64,000 nt of DNA, taken from assembly GCA_026874595.1 (NCBI GenBank), contig CM049311.1, positions 58,597,953-58,661,952 on the forward strand, in the 5' to 3' direction. The notes under the pieces are model-generated. The model ran no database searches and was not told where the DNA came from. It saw nothing but the letters and a program-made list of their open reading frames with translations. Shown in pieces: positions 1 to 13,615 of this stretch (position 1 is the first letter of the stretch; each line of letters begins with the position of its first letter). This DNA is from Sipunculus nudus (lineage: Eukaryota > Annelida > Sipuncula > Golfingiida > Sipunculidae). The position numbers and the translations under genes are program-made.

Positions 1-1980
1 CAAAATGGAGTCATTGTCAATATATTGAGCAATATATTGTCTATCTATAGTGACGGTACGAGAACACAAGTTAAGTACCTAAGAGTTTTGCAGTAGAAAC
101 TTTTAATAGTGAAAACACATGCAACGGCGATAATATTTAAAAAACATCTGAAATGACCGTCATGAAACCGCCTATGCCAAATCACCTTTAAGAGAATTAT
201 TCGCAGCTGAACACTCTTCGCGCATCCTATATTTATCTGTTTCTGTGCTTTTTGTTCAAGTTTCGAGGATGACATATCACATCCTTACCGAACATCAGCA
301 GGGCACCGATCGTATCGATTGTAAACCTAAGAAGTTCAAAATCGACATCCTGTTATATTTCCTCTTGGGATTTCAAAAATGTGCTATCACCTGTTTCTTT
401 GAGATACGGGTTAAAACCACATTTTTCAGTAACTAGGAAATCGACAAGATAGGAAATGGCTGCATGGTTTGTAATGAAAATTGGTGTACCTTTTGATCTT
501 GGAGGCCTTTAACTGCTGCATAAGACTGCACTTACAACTTCTTTATTTGTATACAGTTACTTTTTGACAGCAGTCTTCGGTAAATTCTGTAGGATAAACG
601 TAGTTGATAAACACAACGTTCCATCAAGAGGGCTTCATGGAGGTCACTGTGGCCTACATTTTCCGAGACATGAGACAAATTAAGAAACAGGGTTTAGTTC
701 TTCAGAAGCTCGGAGTCTGAGACTCAAAGGGGCATAATTCTGACGATTACCCCTTGGACGCTCAAACTTTGCATGCAGACTGGTTTAGGTAGAACTTTCT
801 TTGTAACCCCAAATTAGGTAACTGTGACATACATTTATATGTGTTATGGTCTTTTGTATTGAATCAAATGCAGCTATTTAAGCTTCATGACCCGTAGGCA
901 ACTAGCGACAGGTATAAAACGTATCGAATTGATGCGAGAATTTTTTTATCATATATAACAGAGACCAGTGGCATAAAGTAAGAATTTTTTTTTCTTTTTC
1001 TTTCAGATGGGGTCCAGTGCGCAAAATCCCCGGATGTTCGTCCTGATAACGACTGTACTTGCTTCTGTTCTGCATTTATTTAATGTTTGATCTTGGAAGA
1101 TCTCTGGTCTCTTTCACAGGGTGAAATATTTATGGCAATGATATTAGTGTAGAAAGGTAGATGCAGTGGCCTGACAACAGAAACAACCGTCAGCGACTGT
1201 TCCTACAATAAATCCAAGACTGTTGTGACAAGTTTATTACAACTGATTTCTTCTACTCATACACAGTAGCACACGTATTTTTACAGTAACAAAAAAAAAA
1301 CGGTGGTTGGTGGAGTATTTAACATTACATATATAAATAGCCTGAATGATTACGGTTTTACTTGAACTGAAGTCAAAGTATTTAATTTTAACGAGTGTTG
1401 ATAACTAAAGATTCATCAATACAGATACTATATATGTATTTCCTGAAATTTGACACAAGAAGATATTTGAATACTTTTTAACAAAGTCTTGTGTTATTAT
1501 ATGTATAGCAACATATTAAACAGTTGTCTTTCTACAATATAAACTAACTTATCTGTCACCCTAAGTGACACAACATTTACAGTATCATGAAATGGACTGT
1601 TATGTTAGCCATTTTTCATCTGTACTCGCTTCAGAGAAACAAAATTAACTCAGAGAGGGTATATTACCAACATATTGAAACAATTGTTAGAGAAGTTTAA
1701 ATTTTTTAAATTAATATTATGCTTTAGCAATAGTTTTTCATTATTTTTTTTTTAATTGTTTCCATTTATGGTCATGTATTACTGTTTTACCTTTCGTTCT
1801 TCCTTTTTATTTCTTTGTAATACTTAGTTTGTATACGATAAGAAGTAGGAATTTTCTCTGTCCATTTAAATATATGTATAAACATGAAATGTATATGAAA
1901 TGTATAAAGAAAACATTATAAGAACCCGAAGGGTGTCGTAAGCGATGCTCGTTATTAGTACGATTTCTGTGAAATTGCTC
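1..1980. other. AT-rich non-coding stretch
   Basis: Short open frames only, none resembling a known protein. Poly-A and poly-T runs are present. No gene or recognised repeat is supported. Confidence 0.5.
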
Positions 1981-2129
1981 ATGTTTACATATAAGCCTAT
2001 GCAGGCGCGGATCGGGGGGGGGGGGGGGGGGATCGACCCTTTTTTAGACAGTTTTTTGCATGACACCCGTTGACCCCTACCTGCAAAAAAAAATCCTGGA
2101 CCCCCGCCTGCTTTGTCTTTCGAATGATT

Positions 2130-2340
2130 TTTTTTAAATACTGTAAGTCAACTGAGGTATAGAAATTGCGCTTTTTTCTTCGTCCGTCCGGTCGTCTATT
2201 AGCAGGGCACAAATCGGAACTGCTGGTCCTAAAATCTAAAAGTGAAGATCATGGGAGTTTAATAAAAATTCTCCTTGGAAACCTGAAATTAGGTAACTGC
2301 GACCTATATCCTCCGAGCTATGGGGCTTGAAAGTACCGCC
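2130..2340 (+). repeat. Dispersed repeat family A, copy 1
   Basis: Shares GTCAACTGAGG(t/a)ATAG, TTAGCAGGGCACAAATC and GAAACCTGAAATTAGGT with 34,165-34,335. The last motif recurs on the opposite strand at 5,700-5,790. No coding capacity is seen. Confidence 0.75.
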
Positions 2341-2649
2341 CTCCCTCCCAAAGAATAATAAAAAATCTAACACAAAACCTCCAATGTCTTCATAATTAAT
2401 GCATGGATTGTCATAAATTTTACCTTGAATATTGACCATGACTAGTTTTGTCAGTTCCCTAAAAGTGGTGGCGCCACCTGTATTTTTCTTATTTTTACAA
2501 TTATTTTTTACTATAAAATGACAACAATCATGTCAGTTTTTCAGCAGTGTCCAAAAAAAACTTGGTGTGTTTATTGATCACAAGTGGATGCCCTATAGTA
2601 ATTACTCTGTATGTCTGTCTGTTTATCTGAGTGTCTGTCTGTCCATCCG

Positions 2650-3210
2650 TCGATCCACACAAATTTGTTTCCAGATGATAACTCCAGGTTGGATTAATAC
2701 ATAGATTTCAAACTTGCCTTAAATATGGCCCACCACTAATGCAAGAACCTATATGATTTGATGGTCATGAGTTCAAGGTTACAGGACGTATTTAAAAAGA
2801 TTATGGCTGCATTTTAAGCCAAGCTTTTTTATCCCAAACTTTCGTTCTTGTGCATTTAGCTGACTTGCCAGTATGGGGAGAGAATAAATGAATTTGGGGT
2901 CACAAGGTCAAAGTTCAAGGTCATAGGGGCCATCTGTTCACAAGTTAAATTTCCAGATGATAAGTCCAGTTTAGTTTGACATATTGGTTTCAAACTTAAC
3001 TTATACATTGCTCACCACTGAAGTAAGAACCGTTTCAATTTCTTTTAAAGAATGTGTATGCATTTCAAGCCAAACTTTCATCACAAAAACCTTCCATCTT
3101 CAAGATATTGCTAACCTGCCAATAGGGGAAGATTCTATTAGATTTTGGGGTCATAGGGGCAAAGGTCAAGGTCAGAGGGCCCATCCATTCACAAATTTGT
3201 TTATTTTTTT
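2650..3210 (+). repeat. Degenerate tandem repeat with about 260-280 bp period
   Basis: Two diverged units share CCAGATGATAA(c/g)TCCAG, TTTCAAACTT, CACCACT(g)AA and a GGTCAAGGTCA-like end. Unit starts are at about 2,661 and 2,942, with a third partial start at 3,191 where the LINE fragment begins. Confidence 0.7.
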
Positions 3211-4200
3211 ATTTTTTAGAAGTAGTTGATCTTTACCCCTCTTAGGATTAAGACATGTTTTCCCTTGTCGCATAGTACGTGGAGGGCAGCCTTTACTATA
3301 CGAGTTACATATAGCACTTGAATATACATAAAAATTAGACCAAAACATTTTATAAAATTCTACTGGGAACCCATCTTGGCCTGGAGTCTTATTAAAGGCC
3401 ATTGAATCAATAGTAGTTTAAAATTCTCTAGTTTTAGATTCTTCTGTATACATTGCATTTTCCTATTCATTAAGCATTGTATTATTTTCTATTAAAAAAA
3501 ATCTCTGTTAACATTATCAGACTTGACTTGAGCTGCATATTAACCTGTATAAAATTGTAATTCCTCATTTAATATCTCTTTGGGTTCTGTTTATATTCTG
3601 CCTTGTTTATTTTTGAGTTTTATTATGGATTTTCAATCATAGTCTTTTTTTTCTAAGTTAAGAAGCTCTTTAGGCCATGGGTTCCCCCCCCCCCTTGAAT
3701 ACCAGTTGGTTCAACATCTTTTAATAGCCTCTCCTGCGTTCTTTTCAATAACCTTTTTATTTTTATTAACTGCATGCAATTTAACAATATTCTTTGTTTT
3801 TAGCATCACCTGTTGTGTTATTTATGGTCTTAACCTTTCTGAATGAATAATTTGTTGTGGTTTTTTTTTTCATATAGGCTGCATATTGTTTCTCCTCTTA
3901 TGTGACAATTTAAAGTATCCAACTTTAATATGGATTTGTTCCTTTTTTATATTAATAAGAGTATCATTTATACACTTTCTTTTATATTGGATATATAACA
4001 TTGATCTTTTAGTAACGAACATTCTTATATGTTCTATTATTGCCATGAAGTCAAGTCTACAAAATACTAGGATAGGAAGATATCTATGCCATAGATATTC
4101 TAATTTACTGGGCTGTTGTAATCTCCAGATATCAGATGACTGTTCTAATTCCATGCAATGACTCATTGTTTGTCCAGCTTTTCCTCAGCAAATTTAACCA
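3200..4200 (-). mobile_element. Degenerate L1-like LINE fragment
   Basis: On the minus strand, 3,870-4,166 reads DIWRLQQPSKLEYLWHR and FCRLDFMAIIEHIRMFVTKR, resembling the end of an L1-type endonuclease (tWhr...SRLDfflis pattern). 3,172-3,402 reads MAFNKTPGQDGFPVEFYKMFW, resembling the start of an L1-type reverse transcriptase (NKSPGxDGFpxEFYKxFW). The spacing of about 0.6 kb and the order are those of an L1-like ORF2. Frames are broken and the remainder of the reverse transcriptase is missing. Confidence 0.7.
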
Positions 4201-4349
4201 CCAATGGTCACTAAAATGTAAAATATATCTATGCGTACATTTCAGTCACCACCCTATGTATGCACATGTGTCGGATTCTAAGCTCAGTATGATCTGTGTC
4301 TATAAAAGGGAGAAAACCCAACAGTATAACGGGTATCTCATTTTTTAAA

Positions 4350-7080
4350 GACACATTTTTGTTATGATAAGCTAATTGCATATATTCCCAGTTTAAATAT
4401 GTCTATTACCATAATAAAACGGGACCAGTACTCAAAGCATTGAAGCGCTTTATATAATACATTCTTACGGTTTCTGTCATGGAGGTTATTTAAAAGGGAG
4501 GCGACGAAACAATCGTTAGTTAAAGGTACAGGTCGCTACGGCAAATTAAACCTAATATGGGACTGAGAAAAAGCGAGTGATCCATTTGTTGTCACGTGAC
4601 CCTAACTGAACGCGTTTTGCGATAGTTGGCACCACTGACGGATGAAGTTTCCGTAACTAATATAACTCGAACAAAAAGCGTTTCCTTTGCGTAACAAACT
4701 TTACTCGTAAATCGGACGACCGTCACATTATGTTTTTACTATATGTGATAGTTGTTAATACGGAGGCAGATTAGATGGGAATATATAGGCTGAGAATGGA
4801 CCATTATATATTCCTGCAGAGTTGAAAGTAACTGTTAACATACACTGCACATAACGAATGGTATATACCTGAAAATTGTTATGCATGTCATCAAATACCT
4901 TTAATGTCAGTTCACAACTATTAGAATGTCGCTTGTGAATATGACGGAAGTCTATGCATATAATCCATTATATCATAATACCAGAAATAAAATGAAATTA
5001 TCGAAAGCACGTCAGTGAAAAATTAAAATTCCAATTGGCTGTTTTCAATTGATAATTGTTTCATTTTCACACGTATCCTTGCACTAATATTACATATAGA
5101 CATAAAGATTTATGATGATATTAGTACGACCGGTTGTGGTCACAACAAACAACTGGTGGCCCAGGGGCCCCGAAGCTTAGCTGAATTAAAGGAAAAGTTG
5201 AACAATGGGAAAAATGACTACGAGAAATGCTCAAAATCAGGCATTTTGCCAATAGACCTTAGATATAGGTTTCAGTTACTTAATTCTATATCCAACTGCT
5301 ACCAGTTGTGTCCATCTTACTAACAGTGTGCTTAAATCATGATCTTTCACACAAATTGCAAAATATAGTCCACAGAGACATTATTCTTAATTTCCAAGAA
5401 ATTTTTACATGAACCTCCCTGCATTTTATTCAAATTAGAAGTTTCTAGGTCCGAGTGTAACTGATCATGCAAATCCGCCCGAAAGGGTGCACGGATATAC
5501 TGCTTCATTTGAAGGTCACAAAGATATAGTAAATAAAACGCGTAAAATTTGAAAAAAAGTTTAGATGGTATCAACAGTCAGCTGGAACTAATGAAAAACT
5601 CCATGATCAATATGCATGCAAAGAATCTTGGTGATCAATGCATTAGTTATTTAGATACTGGGTGTGTTGTATCAAATTTTCATCAAGTCTTGGGCGGGGG
5701 GGGGGGGGGGGGGGTTGTACCTACAAGCCCCATAGCTCATAGAATATGGGTAACAGAGACCTAATTTCAGGTTTCCAAGGCGATTTTTTATTGTTTTTCT
5801 TGGATGTTCAGTTAGGAGATTCTAGGTCAGCGGCAGATCAGAGGGGGGAGCCCCCCCCCCCCCCCCCCCCCCGTAAACCACTGTTATAGGCCTTTTTATC
5901 AGCGAAATATGTGTTTCTATGCGTTATGTCCTTATATTGCATTGCATTATTTTATTTATAATTGCCATATAGCATAAAACAAACGACCAATTCAACAACA
6001 ACAACAACAAAACTGAAAAATGGAACTAAAAGTGTGTGTCTGTGCGCCGTTCACGTATAGAATGTTGCAGCTTCTTAAGGCTTCGACATATTGAACGACA
6101 TTTTTTCAGTTGGCCTTGTTTTGGGAAATACATGCATGCACACTTGATCGATTTGAACTGAATGATATTGTATTATCGTTCAATTAAAACACAGTAAACA
6201 GTGTATGTATATGCAAGGTCTTTTTTATGATTGCAGAATTAAGCTCTGAAAACGTGCTGGCTCGTCATTAATAACATGTAAATGATTAAAGACTAAGATT
6301 GGGGCTGTATATATCCGTTTGAATTTTCGTAGTCGAACACTTTGTTGGACGTAATACTATGTTCTGAAAAGAACAACTTTTCAAAATGTGACAGGAAAAA
6401 TGAATATTATACCCACAGCATTAATTTATGAATATTTCTTATCAGTCTGCAATGCAGTTATCGATGGTGCATAAATATATACTAGATAGTAAATGCTTTA
6501 TAATACATCAAGACGTCAGAGACGCCAGAGATCAAATTTACCGTAAGCTGATAAGCTCTTTAATATAGTAACCGCACACAGGGAAGAGTAATTCAAGCTA
6601 CTGGTTGTTCAAAATAATCTTGAATGAGTAAAATCAACTTGAAATTCAGCAGAGTAATTCGTGTATAAAACTATTTATAATGGGGTATCGGTTTGCCTCA
6701 CATTAATATTTACATAATTCAATGTTGCTTATTACTTTTGAATGTTTACGTTTGTATTTATTTTATGAATGGGAAACTTGGTTTTGATATAATAGAGGAA
6801 TGCTTATAGATGCGTTCTTGCGTGCATTTGCTCGGATCTAATTTTTCACTCCTTTGATTTGATCACAAATGACAATTGAAAGGGCATATATAGGCTATTG
6901 GGTTGGGTATATAATTGCTCCCCCCCCTCAAGTTCTCAAAATATGCGAATTCTATGAAGTTAAATGCAAATTTGCAAAAAAAAAAGTCTTTTCGTACATA
7001 AGGGTCACGATGTGATTATTTGTTCATGTGTATGCACTGGTATTTGTGTTATTTTACCCAACTAAATAGCAGCTGTCATA
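4350..7080. other. Mostly featureless AT-rich stretch
   Basis: Apart from the repeat terminus at 5,144-5,185 (GGTGGCCCAGGGGCCCC then TTAGCTGA) and family A copy 3, I see no gene. 6,300-6,790 shows weak collinear similarity to 25,940-26,460 (GCTGTATATATC then GTTTGAATT), suggesting an old duplication. Confidence 0.45.
5690..5800 (-). repeat. Dispersed repeat family A, partial copy 3, next to poly-G
   Basis: Minus strand reads GAAACCTGAAATTAGGTC and then CATAGCTATGGGGCTT-like sequence as in copy 1. It is flanked by a G tract at 5,694-5,714 and a C tract at about 5,851-5,872. Confidence 0.65.
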
Positions 7081-7422
7081 AGATATATACATGCATGCGT
7101 GTTTTTACAGATTAATATATTCCATCAAGCCTGCATTTATAACACATAATGGAGGTTATCTTAATAAAGAAAATGTTGCTTCTTTATTATATATTGCGCA
7201 AAATTATTTAGCTGTTATGCTTTTTGTAATTTATTTAGTATTTTTTTGCCTTTCAAGCATTGTACAGGAGTTTACAACGGATAAGCGAGTTTGCAATTAC
7301 TTCCGAAATATATTATCAAATAAAATTACCAATAATCATAATATGAAAATTTTTACTATTGAGTCTTCATTTACGTTTCGGCAAAACATTGACCATGTTT
7401 TTACACTTCTAAATATTATATA

Positions 7423-7423
<1 letters not shown>

Positions 7424-7490
<67 letters not shown>
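7424..7490. repeat. (TA)n microsatellite
   Basis: Alternating TA with one TTTA interruption. Confidence 0.95.
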
Positions 7491-7494
<4 letters not shown>

Positions 7495-7839
7495 CCTCGC
7501 CGATATGAGAATAAATAATTTTTAATGAACACTTCATTTTGGGTGATTTTGTGTGGTTTTAAAATTGCTTGGAGACTACCATTTATTGAAAACAGCCGAA
7601 CTGCCTTCGGCAAAGACCGGTATGCCTCCATGCTCGCTTGGTGATAAACACAAGGTGTGACACAATCGCAGGATCAAGGTATATTGTGCATATTAATAAC
7701 CCCTGCTGTCAGTCACTGATTTAAGCATTGTTTTCCTAACATTTTACCCAGCTGGGTCGCTTGCATGGTCAGTAATAAAAGTCCCAAGGTCTCGAAAAAG
7801 GAACAGAACTCAAAAATTGGTCTGAAACCTTTTTCAAAT

Positions 7840-7985
7840 GATTGCGGTGGCTGTAACGGGGGCGGGGGTCCGGACCCCCTTGAGCCAAAATGCTCATCTC
7901 ATTTAATACAACCTCCAACCCAGCAAAAAAAAGGGGGGGGGGGGGGGGGTGGTCCGGACCCTTTGAGTCAAAATTGCTAATCTTA
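7840..7985. repeat. Short tandem pair of G-tract plus GTCCGGACC palindrome
   Basis: Two blocks each have a G run, then GGTCCGGACC, then TTGAG(c/t)CAAAAT, at about 7,858-7,893 and 7,931-7,976. Probably a low-complexity transposon remnant. Confidence 0.6.
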
Positions 7986-7989
7986 TTTA

Positions 7990-9980
7990 ATACACTACAA
8001 AAGGCCGGTTACCGGGTTATAAGCTACTCATACATAAAGCTGATTATGACCACTATCACGATAATAATGTTTTAACATTTATGATATTGGTACAATACTG
8101 TCAAAAGTCCAATGCCTTGTTCACTGATTAATAACGTTCCCCTTTACCTTCTGCTCAAGCATGCGTGTATCAGGTGTTACGCATTTAAATAAGAGTCTTA
8201 ACCATATCAACATGAATGATGGACAAAATAAGACGATTAGCATGTCATTGGTTAAGAAATACAGAGAGAAATGAATTCCTTGGCGGTATCCCAAATATAA
8301 ACTGAGCGTTAAGCTGGTAAAGACAAATTCTGCTTTCATCGGTAAAATCTATAAATGCCTCCCATTTTCGATTGAATTAAGCATAAACACTATAAATACG
8401 GTACATAAACCTCGGCCGAACAGACACTGGAGTCCCAGCAATGGACAGCACATCGAACAAGCGTTGATAAGTCCTTCATCAGCTTTTACAAAAAGCCCGT
8501 CCGAACGACACAGTCCTCTGTGACAGCCCAGCCCTAGCTGCCGTGCTCTCCTTTCGCTTCTTTCCCTCCGCTGTGAGAGAGCCCTAGTAAGAGGTGTTTG
8601 AAAACTGGAGATATTCCAGTGAGTGTACAATAAAACTATATTATTCTAGAAGAAAAGTATTTAAGTATATATATTATTAAGTAAATACCACTTAAACATG
8701 TACATTTCCCTTTAACGATCGCATCGGGCAGGACTTCACCTAAAGCGGTAAAAGCAAAAATGCCTGGTAGGCATTTCCTTGGGTCATATATCATGAAACC
8801 TCAAATCCTCCACCAACCTACACGCAACCTTGTGATTATTCCAACTTTAGGAACAACTTCCGGGCCCAGGAAAGCTAAACTTTAAAGAGTACGGTTTGGG
8901 CACTGAAGCAGGATTTTCAGCGAAATCTCTTATTCATTCGAGTAGATTCACATTCTGCCCCCGGGTGCACAAGTTTCACTGTCATACACAGAATATTTGA
9001 TTTAATACGATTGTTTGTCCTATACAAGATTTACGCTCTCCATTTTACTTGAAGCATTTTATGCGGCTGGTATCCGTGCAACTTGATACCTACGCCGCAA
9101 AATTTGCAGTTAGTGACGGCTAAATTATCAGTCTCGTATGTATGGCTGGCAAGTCACATGACTCGACCTAGGGGCCAATAGTTCCGAGCAGGGCCAAAGA
9201 TGTCGCTCCCTCTCGGTCCTGAATACATCGCCCACCGCATTGGATCAGAGTAACAACAATATCTGACATGACAAGTAACAATTTACTTTGTTGTCCTGTC
9301 ACATCAGTGATAATTACCATGCGCTTACAGGCGGCCTGCTGTGTTTGTTATTTAATATTAAATAAAACCTGACACAAGACAGGAACTGCGACGTTACCAT
9401 TATAGTTATAAACATGAGACTATTTAGTCGATATAGTGGACCCGAATACTTTATGAAAGTGGTTGCCAAATGATGGAGAAAACATTTTGTGCTTCACTGA
9501 CACTTATTACCCTTGTTATCACTTCTGGTGCGATAATTTTCACTGACAACATCTATACCAGAATGAGAAGCTACTGGTGGTAACAAGTATCCTTCATAAT
9601 ATATATATATATATCCGGTCTCTTCATCCATGTTCCACCCCTTCACAGAATGTATGGGACCGTCCATTTCCTGACCGATCAGTTATATTTAAGATCAGAC
9701 GCCTAATTCTCATTGCTTCATGTGTATAGTGTCTTGCATCGTTTTTGTCCGTTACACAAGACTTGTAGCGCCTCCTACGACTCGTTTTTAAACGAATTTC
9801 CATATTAATATTCATGAATAAAGGTTTCCCATATTGTCCATTGCTGTTTAAGCATTTTTAATTGTTATTTTGGCAAGAAAGACTTGTGGCGCCACATGTA
9901 ACACGTCTTATAGAAGCTTGATAATTTTTCTCAGTAACACCTACATTTATATGTGTGTGTATTTATAAATATACATATAC
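7990..9980. other. Non-coding stretch without recognised gene
   Basis: Contains a GC-richer patch at 8,400-8,600 with an open frame on the minus strand (8,349-8,630) that I do not recognise, and another at 9,624-9,815. No splice context or homology supports either. Confidence 0.4.
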
Positions 9981-9985
9981 ATATA

Positions 9986-10601
9986 CAGTCGAACCTCTAT
10001 AATGTGGGAACCCTTGAGATTGGACCAAAGTGCCCTCTTTATAGAGGTGCCCATTATATGGAGGTAATGGCCAGCTCATAGAGTGCTGACCCCTAGTATG
10101 ATAGATTGCTATAATTACTCATGTTTTGAGATTACTAAATTAATTTATTTCATGTGTCGTCTGGCTTTATTTAATGATAAGTATTCAGTGACAATTTATT
10201 TTTAATTATCAAGACATTTGTTAAAGAACGTATTTTATTACATGAAAGTATGGACAAAAAATACGCACAATAATAGGAACCTCTATGCAGATGGTCTATA
10301 GGATAGATATATATATATTATTTATTTATTTATTTTAAGCACAAAATGGCAAAGCAGCATGAGGTTTTTAGCATTCCCATGAGAAGTAATAATTCTTAAT
10401 AATATATATTTTGAAATCTAGTCATTTTCTGATAAAAAAAAATACACAACTAAAAAAAGCAAAGACAGTACATCACTCATCTTAATACTATCATCTTAAG
10501 AAAACATTCTATATCAAGTTGACAAAGTATGGACAAGTATGGACAAAAAAATACGCACAATAAAAGGAACCTCTGTGCAGATGGTCTATAGGATAGCTTA
10601 A

Positions 10602-10649
<48 letters not shown>

Positions 10650-10885
10650 CATGTGGTTTTTAGCATTACCATGAGAAGTAATAATTCTTAATAATATATT
10701 CTTTGAAATCTAGAAGGCTTACAAAGTTGCTGTAAGGAGACAGTTCGACCTTAAAATCCGTGAAGTGCCCACATTAGCTCTGGAAAACTGCCCACTTTAC
10801 AGAATATAGAGGTGCCCACATTAGCTAACGGGACTGCCCAAAAGTGCCCACTTTATAGAGGTGCCTTCTAGGAGAGGTTCTACTG
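9986..10885. mobile_element. TA-flanked nonautonomous DNA transposon (pogo/Tc1-mariner-like)
   Basis: Left end CAGTCGAACCTCTATAATG is preceded by TA. The right end reads, inverted, CAGTAGAACCTCT followed by CACCTCTATAAAGTGGGC, and is followed by TA. The ends are therefore terminal inverted repeats with a TA target duplication, as in pogo/Tigger elements. No transposase is encoded. Internally, 10,243-10,418 and 10,525-10,716 are direct repeats of one another. Confidence 0.8.
10243..10716 (+). repeat. Internal direct repeat within the pogo-like element
   Basis: AGTATGGACAAAAAA, GATGGTCTATAGGATAG, a (TA)n tract and CATGAGAAGTAATAATTCTT occur in the same order in both halves. Confidence 0.85.
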
Positions 10886-10899
10886 TATATACATATAAT

Positions 10900-12930
10900 A
10901 TAATATAATATAAATACTTTGTGTACCAGAGATTTTAATTCTTATATAGTTTAATCCTTTGAGTAAGACTTGAAGCCTCATCTACAGCAGCATTTATTTT
11001 TATCAGGTATCTTAGAATTAGCTTCGTGGTGCCTTGGTCTCCCCTAAAATTGTGTCTGTACCTGTCGAATAAACGTATCCTCAGCCCGTGCTCGGATGTC
11101 GCAGAAAGACCGCTGTCTTATATGCCAGGGTTACTATTACTTAATAGATAAATTATTTAAAATACTATAATTATTGAAAAAATATCATTTTCGAGTTAAA
11201 TTTGAAGTACGTGCGTGATTGGCTATACCGTTGTTGCGTCAGCGGTGTCACCATCTGAAGACTCCATTGGTAAACACTGGAAAAAAAGGGACGCGTCGGG
11301 TCTCGTTGCAGAGGAAAGATATATTGCAGCGTATTGTGTTGCCAGAACCGTAAGGTATAGCGAACTCCCCAGACCCGTAAGGTTGATACGGAACCAATCT
11401 TTATACGTCTTTGTGGTAATGGGCCAAGGTGAAGGTCAGCAATGGCAAGAGCGGTGTGATGTTGCCCGACAGAGCTGTAATGTGATGCCACTGGGAATTC
11501 AATTATGTGCAAATGGAAGGGCAAAACTGGTGCATGTGCATTCTGCTAGTCAGGGCATCTGACTGACGTTGATAGCAAAACTGGCCAACTGTCACGGCCC
11601 GTTTCCTCGGAAGTTGTCGGACAAACATACATTGGGCAATTTTAGTAGTATATAGTATGGATAGATATCTACGTGATATCGTAAGAAATTTTTAATGAAT
11701 TTTGGTTTACACTATTTCTCCAACTTTTGAAAAGCAGTAAACGTGGGTATGCTTTAAGGACAGCCAGCCAGTCTAATGGAACGTGCTTCAAAGCAATTAG
11801 GCGAAAATTTTAACCAAGTATCCTGATGATTTCGCTTGGTAACTACGTTTATTATAGTTTATGCAGTGGACGACAGCAGCACAGATAGGCGTAAAGCGAG
11901 GTCACTTTTTCACTCTCATGCAGCAGCACCATTTCCCCGGGAATAGCTAATTGTCGCTAGGTTATTACATGAAACGGCATCAACATGGCGTCTCCTGAAG
12001 ATGACATTGTGTCAGCCTGCCTAAGATTGCACAACTGCTTAGTGACTGATCAGTGCAGTTCTCAATATTTCTAAATTCTCTACAAAACAAGACTGTCAAG
12101 AGCTAGGAAATTACTTCAAATACATTATTAGTATTATTGATAGTTGCATTTCGTGTTACCATTGACATTTTATAATATACCTTACCATGAAATTATATCC
12201 GATCCTAAACAAGCCATTATTCTGGCTCCACACAATCAAAATACCACTTCTCAAGTATCTGTTCACCAGGCGATTAAAATTCTAATGTTCACCTTTTTAT
12301 TTACACCTAAATAATCAGTTTTAAGCATCTATGCTTTGTCTCTTCTGTACGGTGGGAATGTATATTTTAATAAACCTCTGACTGTGGAGGAATAACATTT
12401 ATATTATCTGTGAGTTCTCATATAATTTCTCTTGATTATTGACCAATAGAATCATTGGCCATAATGCTCATTTCTATGCGGAACTGCCATCATCCAATCA
12501 GAAAACGCGTCCTCGGTTGGTGTGCCATGGCTTTCGTCTTTCAGATCGTAACAAAACGTATGCTCAAATTTAGCACCTGCTGACGGCATTTTATTGTGGC
12601 TATTTCGGCAAGGGATCGACGCAATTAGAAAGAAAAGACCTAGAAAGATTAAAAAAAATTCTGTCAAAATGCTCATACGAAGGGAATCCTGTGATTGCTA
12701 ACCCTGAACCACATGGCTGTCGAATTAACGACGGGTCTTGCTTGCCTATCAAAAGCATGATAAGGCTTTTGCGTTTTTTGTTTCTTATTCTTAGGAACAT
12801 ATCACTTCTGATGCGCAACGCGTACCATGAGTAATCTATCCTCCATTTCTTCTTATCTCCGCATTTAACCATACCATTTTTTTTAATTCTTTTTCTTAAG
12901 CTACAAAAAAAACAACCTCATTCAAGCCAC
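10900..12930. other. Non-coding stretch; short overlapping open frames unassigned
   Basis: 11,171-11,562 is open on both strands (115-117 codons) and slightly GC-richer than its surroundings. I recognise no domain on either strand and no splice context. The rest is AT-rich. Confidence 0.4.
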
Positions 12931-13615
12931 CTTACATTAACTTGTCAAACTAATATATGAACCCATAGGCAATGCTAAAATTACAAAAATTCTGACAGTT
13001 ATGGGCACCGATGTAGCTACTACACATGGTTCATCTATGTAAGTAAAGGATCTGCAATGGCCAGCTGGATCTGCTGCCACTGAGATGAATCTCCTACTGT
13101 TTGCCATTCCCATTAATGATCTCGTTTTGAACCCTTCACCAACCCGTACTGCGATACCGGGACGAACCAACATACGGGAATTGAAGGCCTTCGGTGCTGG
13201 GAAAGTATAAAGACAGCCTGAGGACAGCACAAGATAGTAATCCAGCAAGTCAAACATGTTGTACTCCAAAAAGAATACCTGTAAGTGCAATATGAAAGAC
13301 CAGAATTTAAAGATTTGTTGAGGTTGATAATGATATAATTACGTGGGTCAAGTATGTTACGTGTTCAGAGATTTTAATATGGTAAACGCTTACATATTAA
13401 CGGTTGATTATAGAAAAACTACAATTGCTAAAAGGTGCCACCTTGTATTTATTCACGAATTTTTTTTTCAGTTACAACTCATCTACATTAATCTGGCACG
13501 TGATGGTAACCAGTACGTGTAGATCGTGTATGCTACCTACACCTTAATAACGGGTATATATTTCTTCCTACCTTGTCCCCGATAGAGAATCCTACCCCGT
13601 CCTTTTTGGCGATCC

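Noticed and set aside
8349-8630. Cys- and Arg-rich 93-codon frame in a GC-richer patch
   Set aside because: No recognisable motif spacing and no supporting splice sites.
11171-11562. Frames open on both strands (115-117 codons)
   Set aside because: No recognised domain on either strand; dual openness can follow from low stop-codon density.
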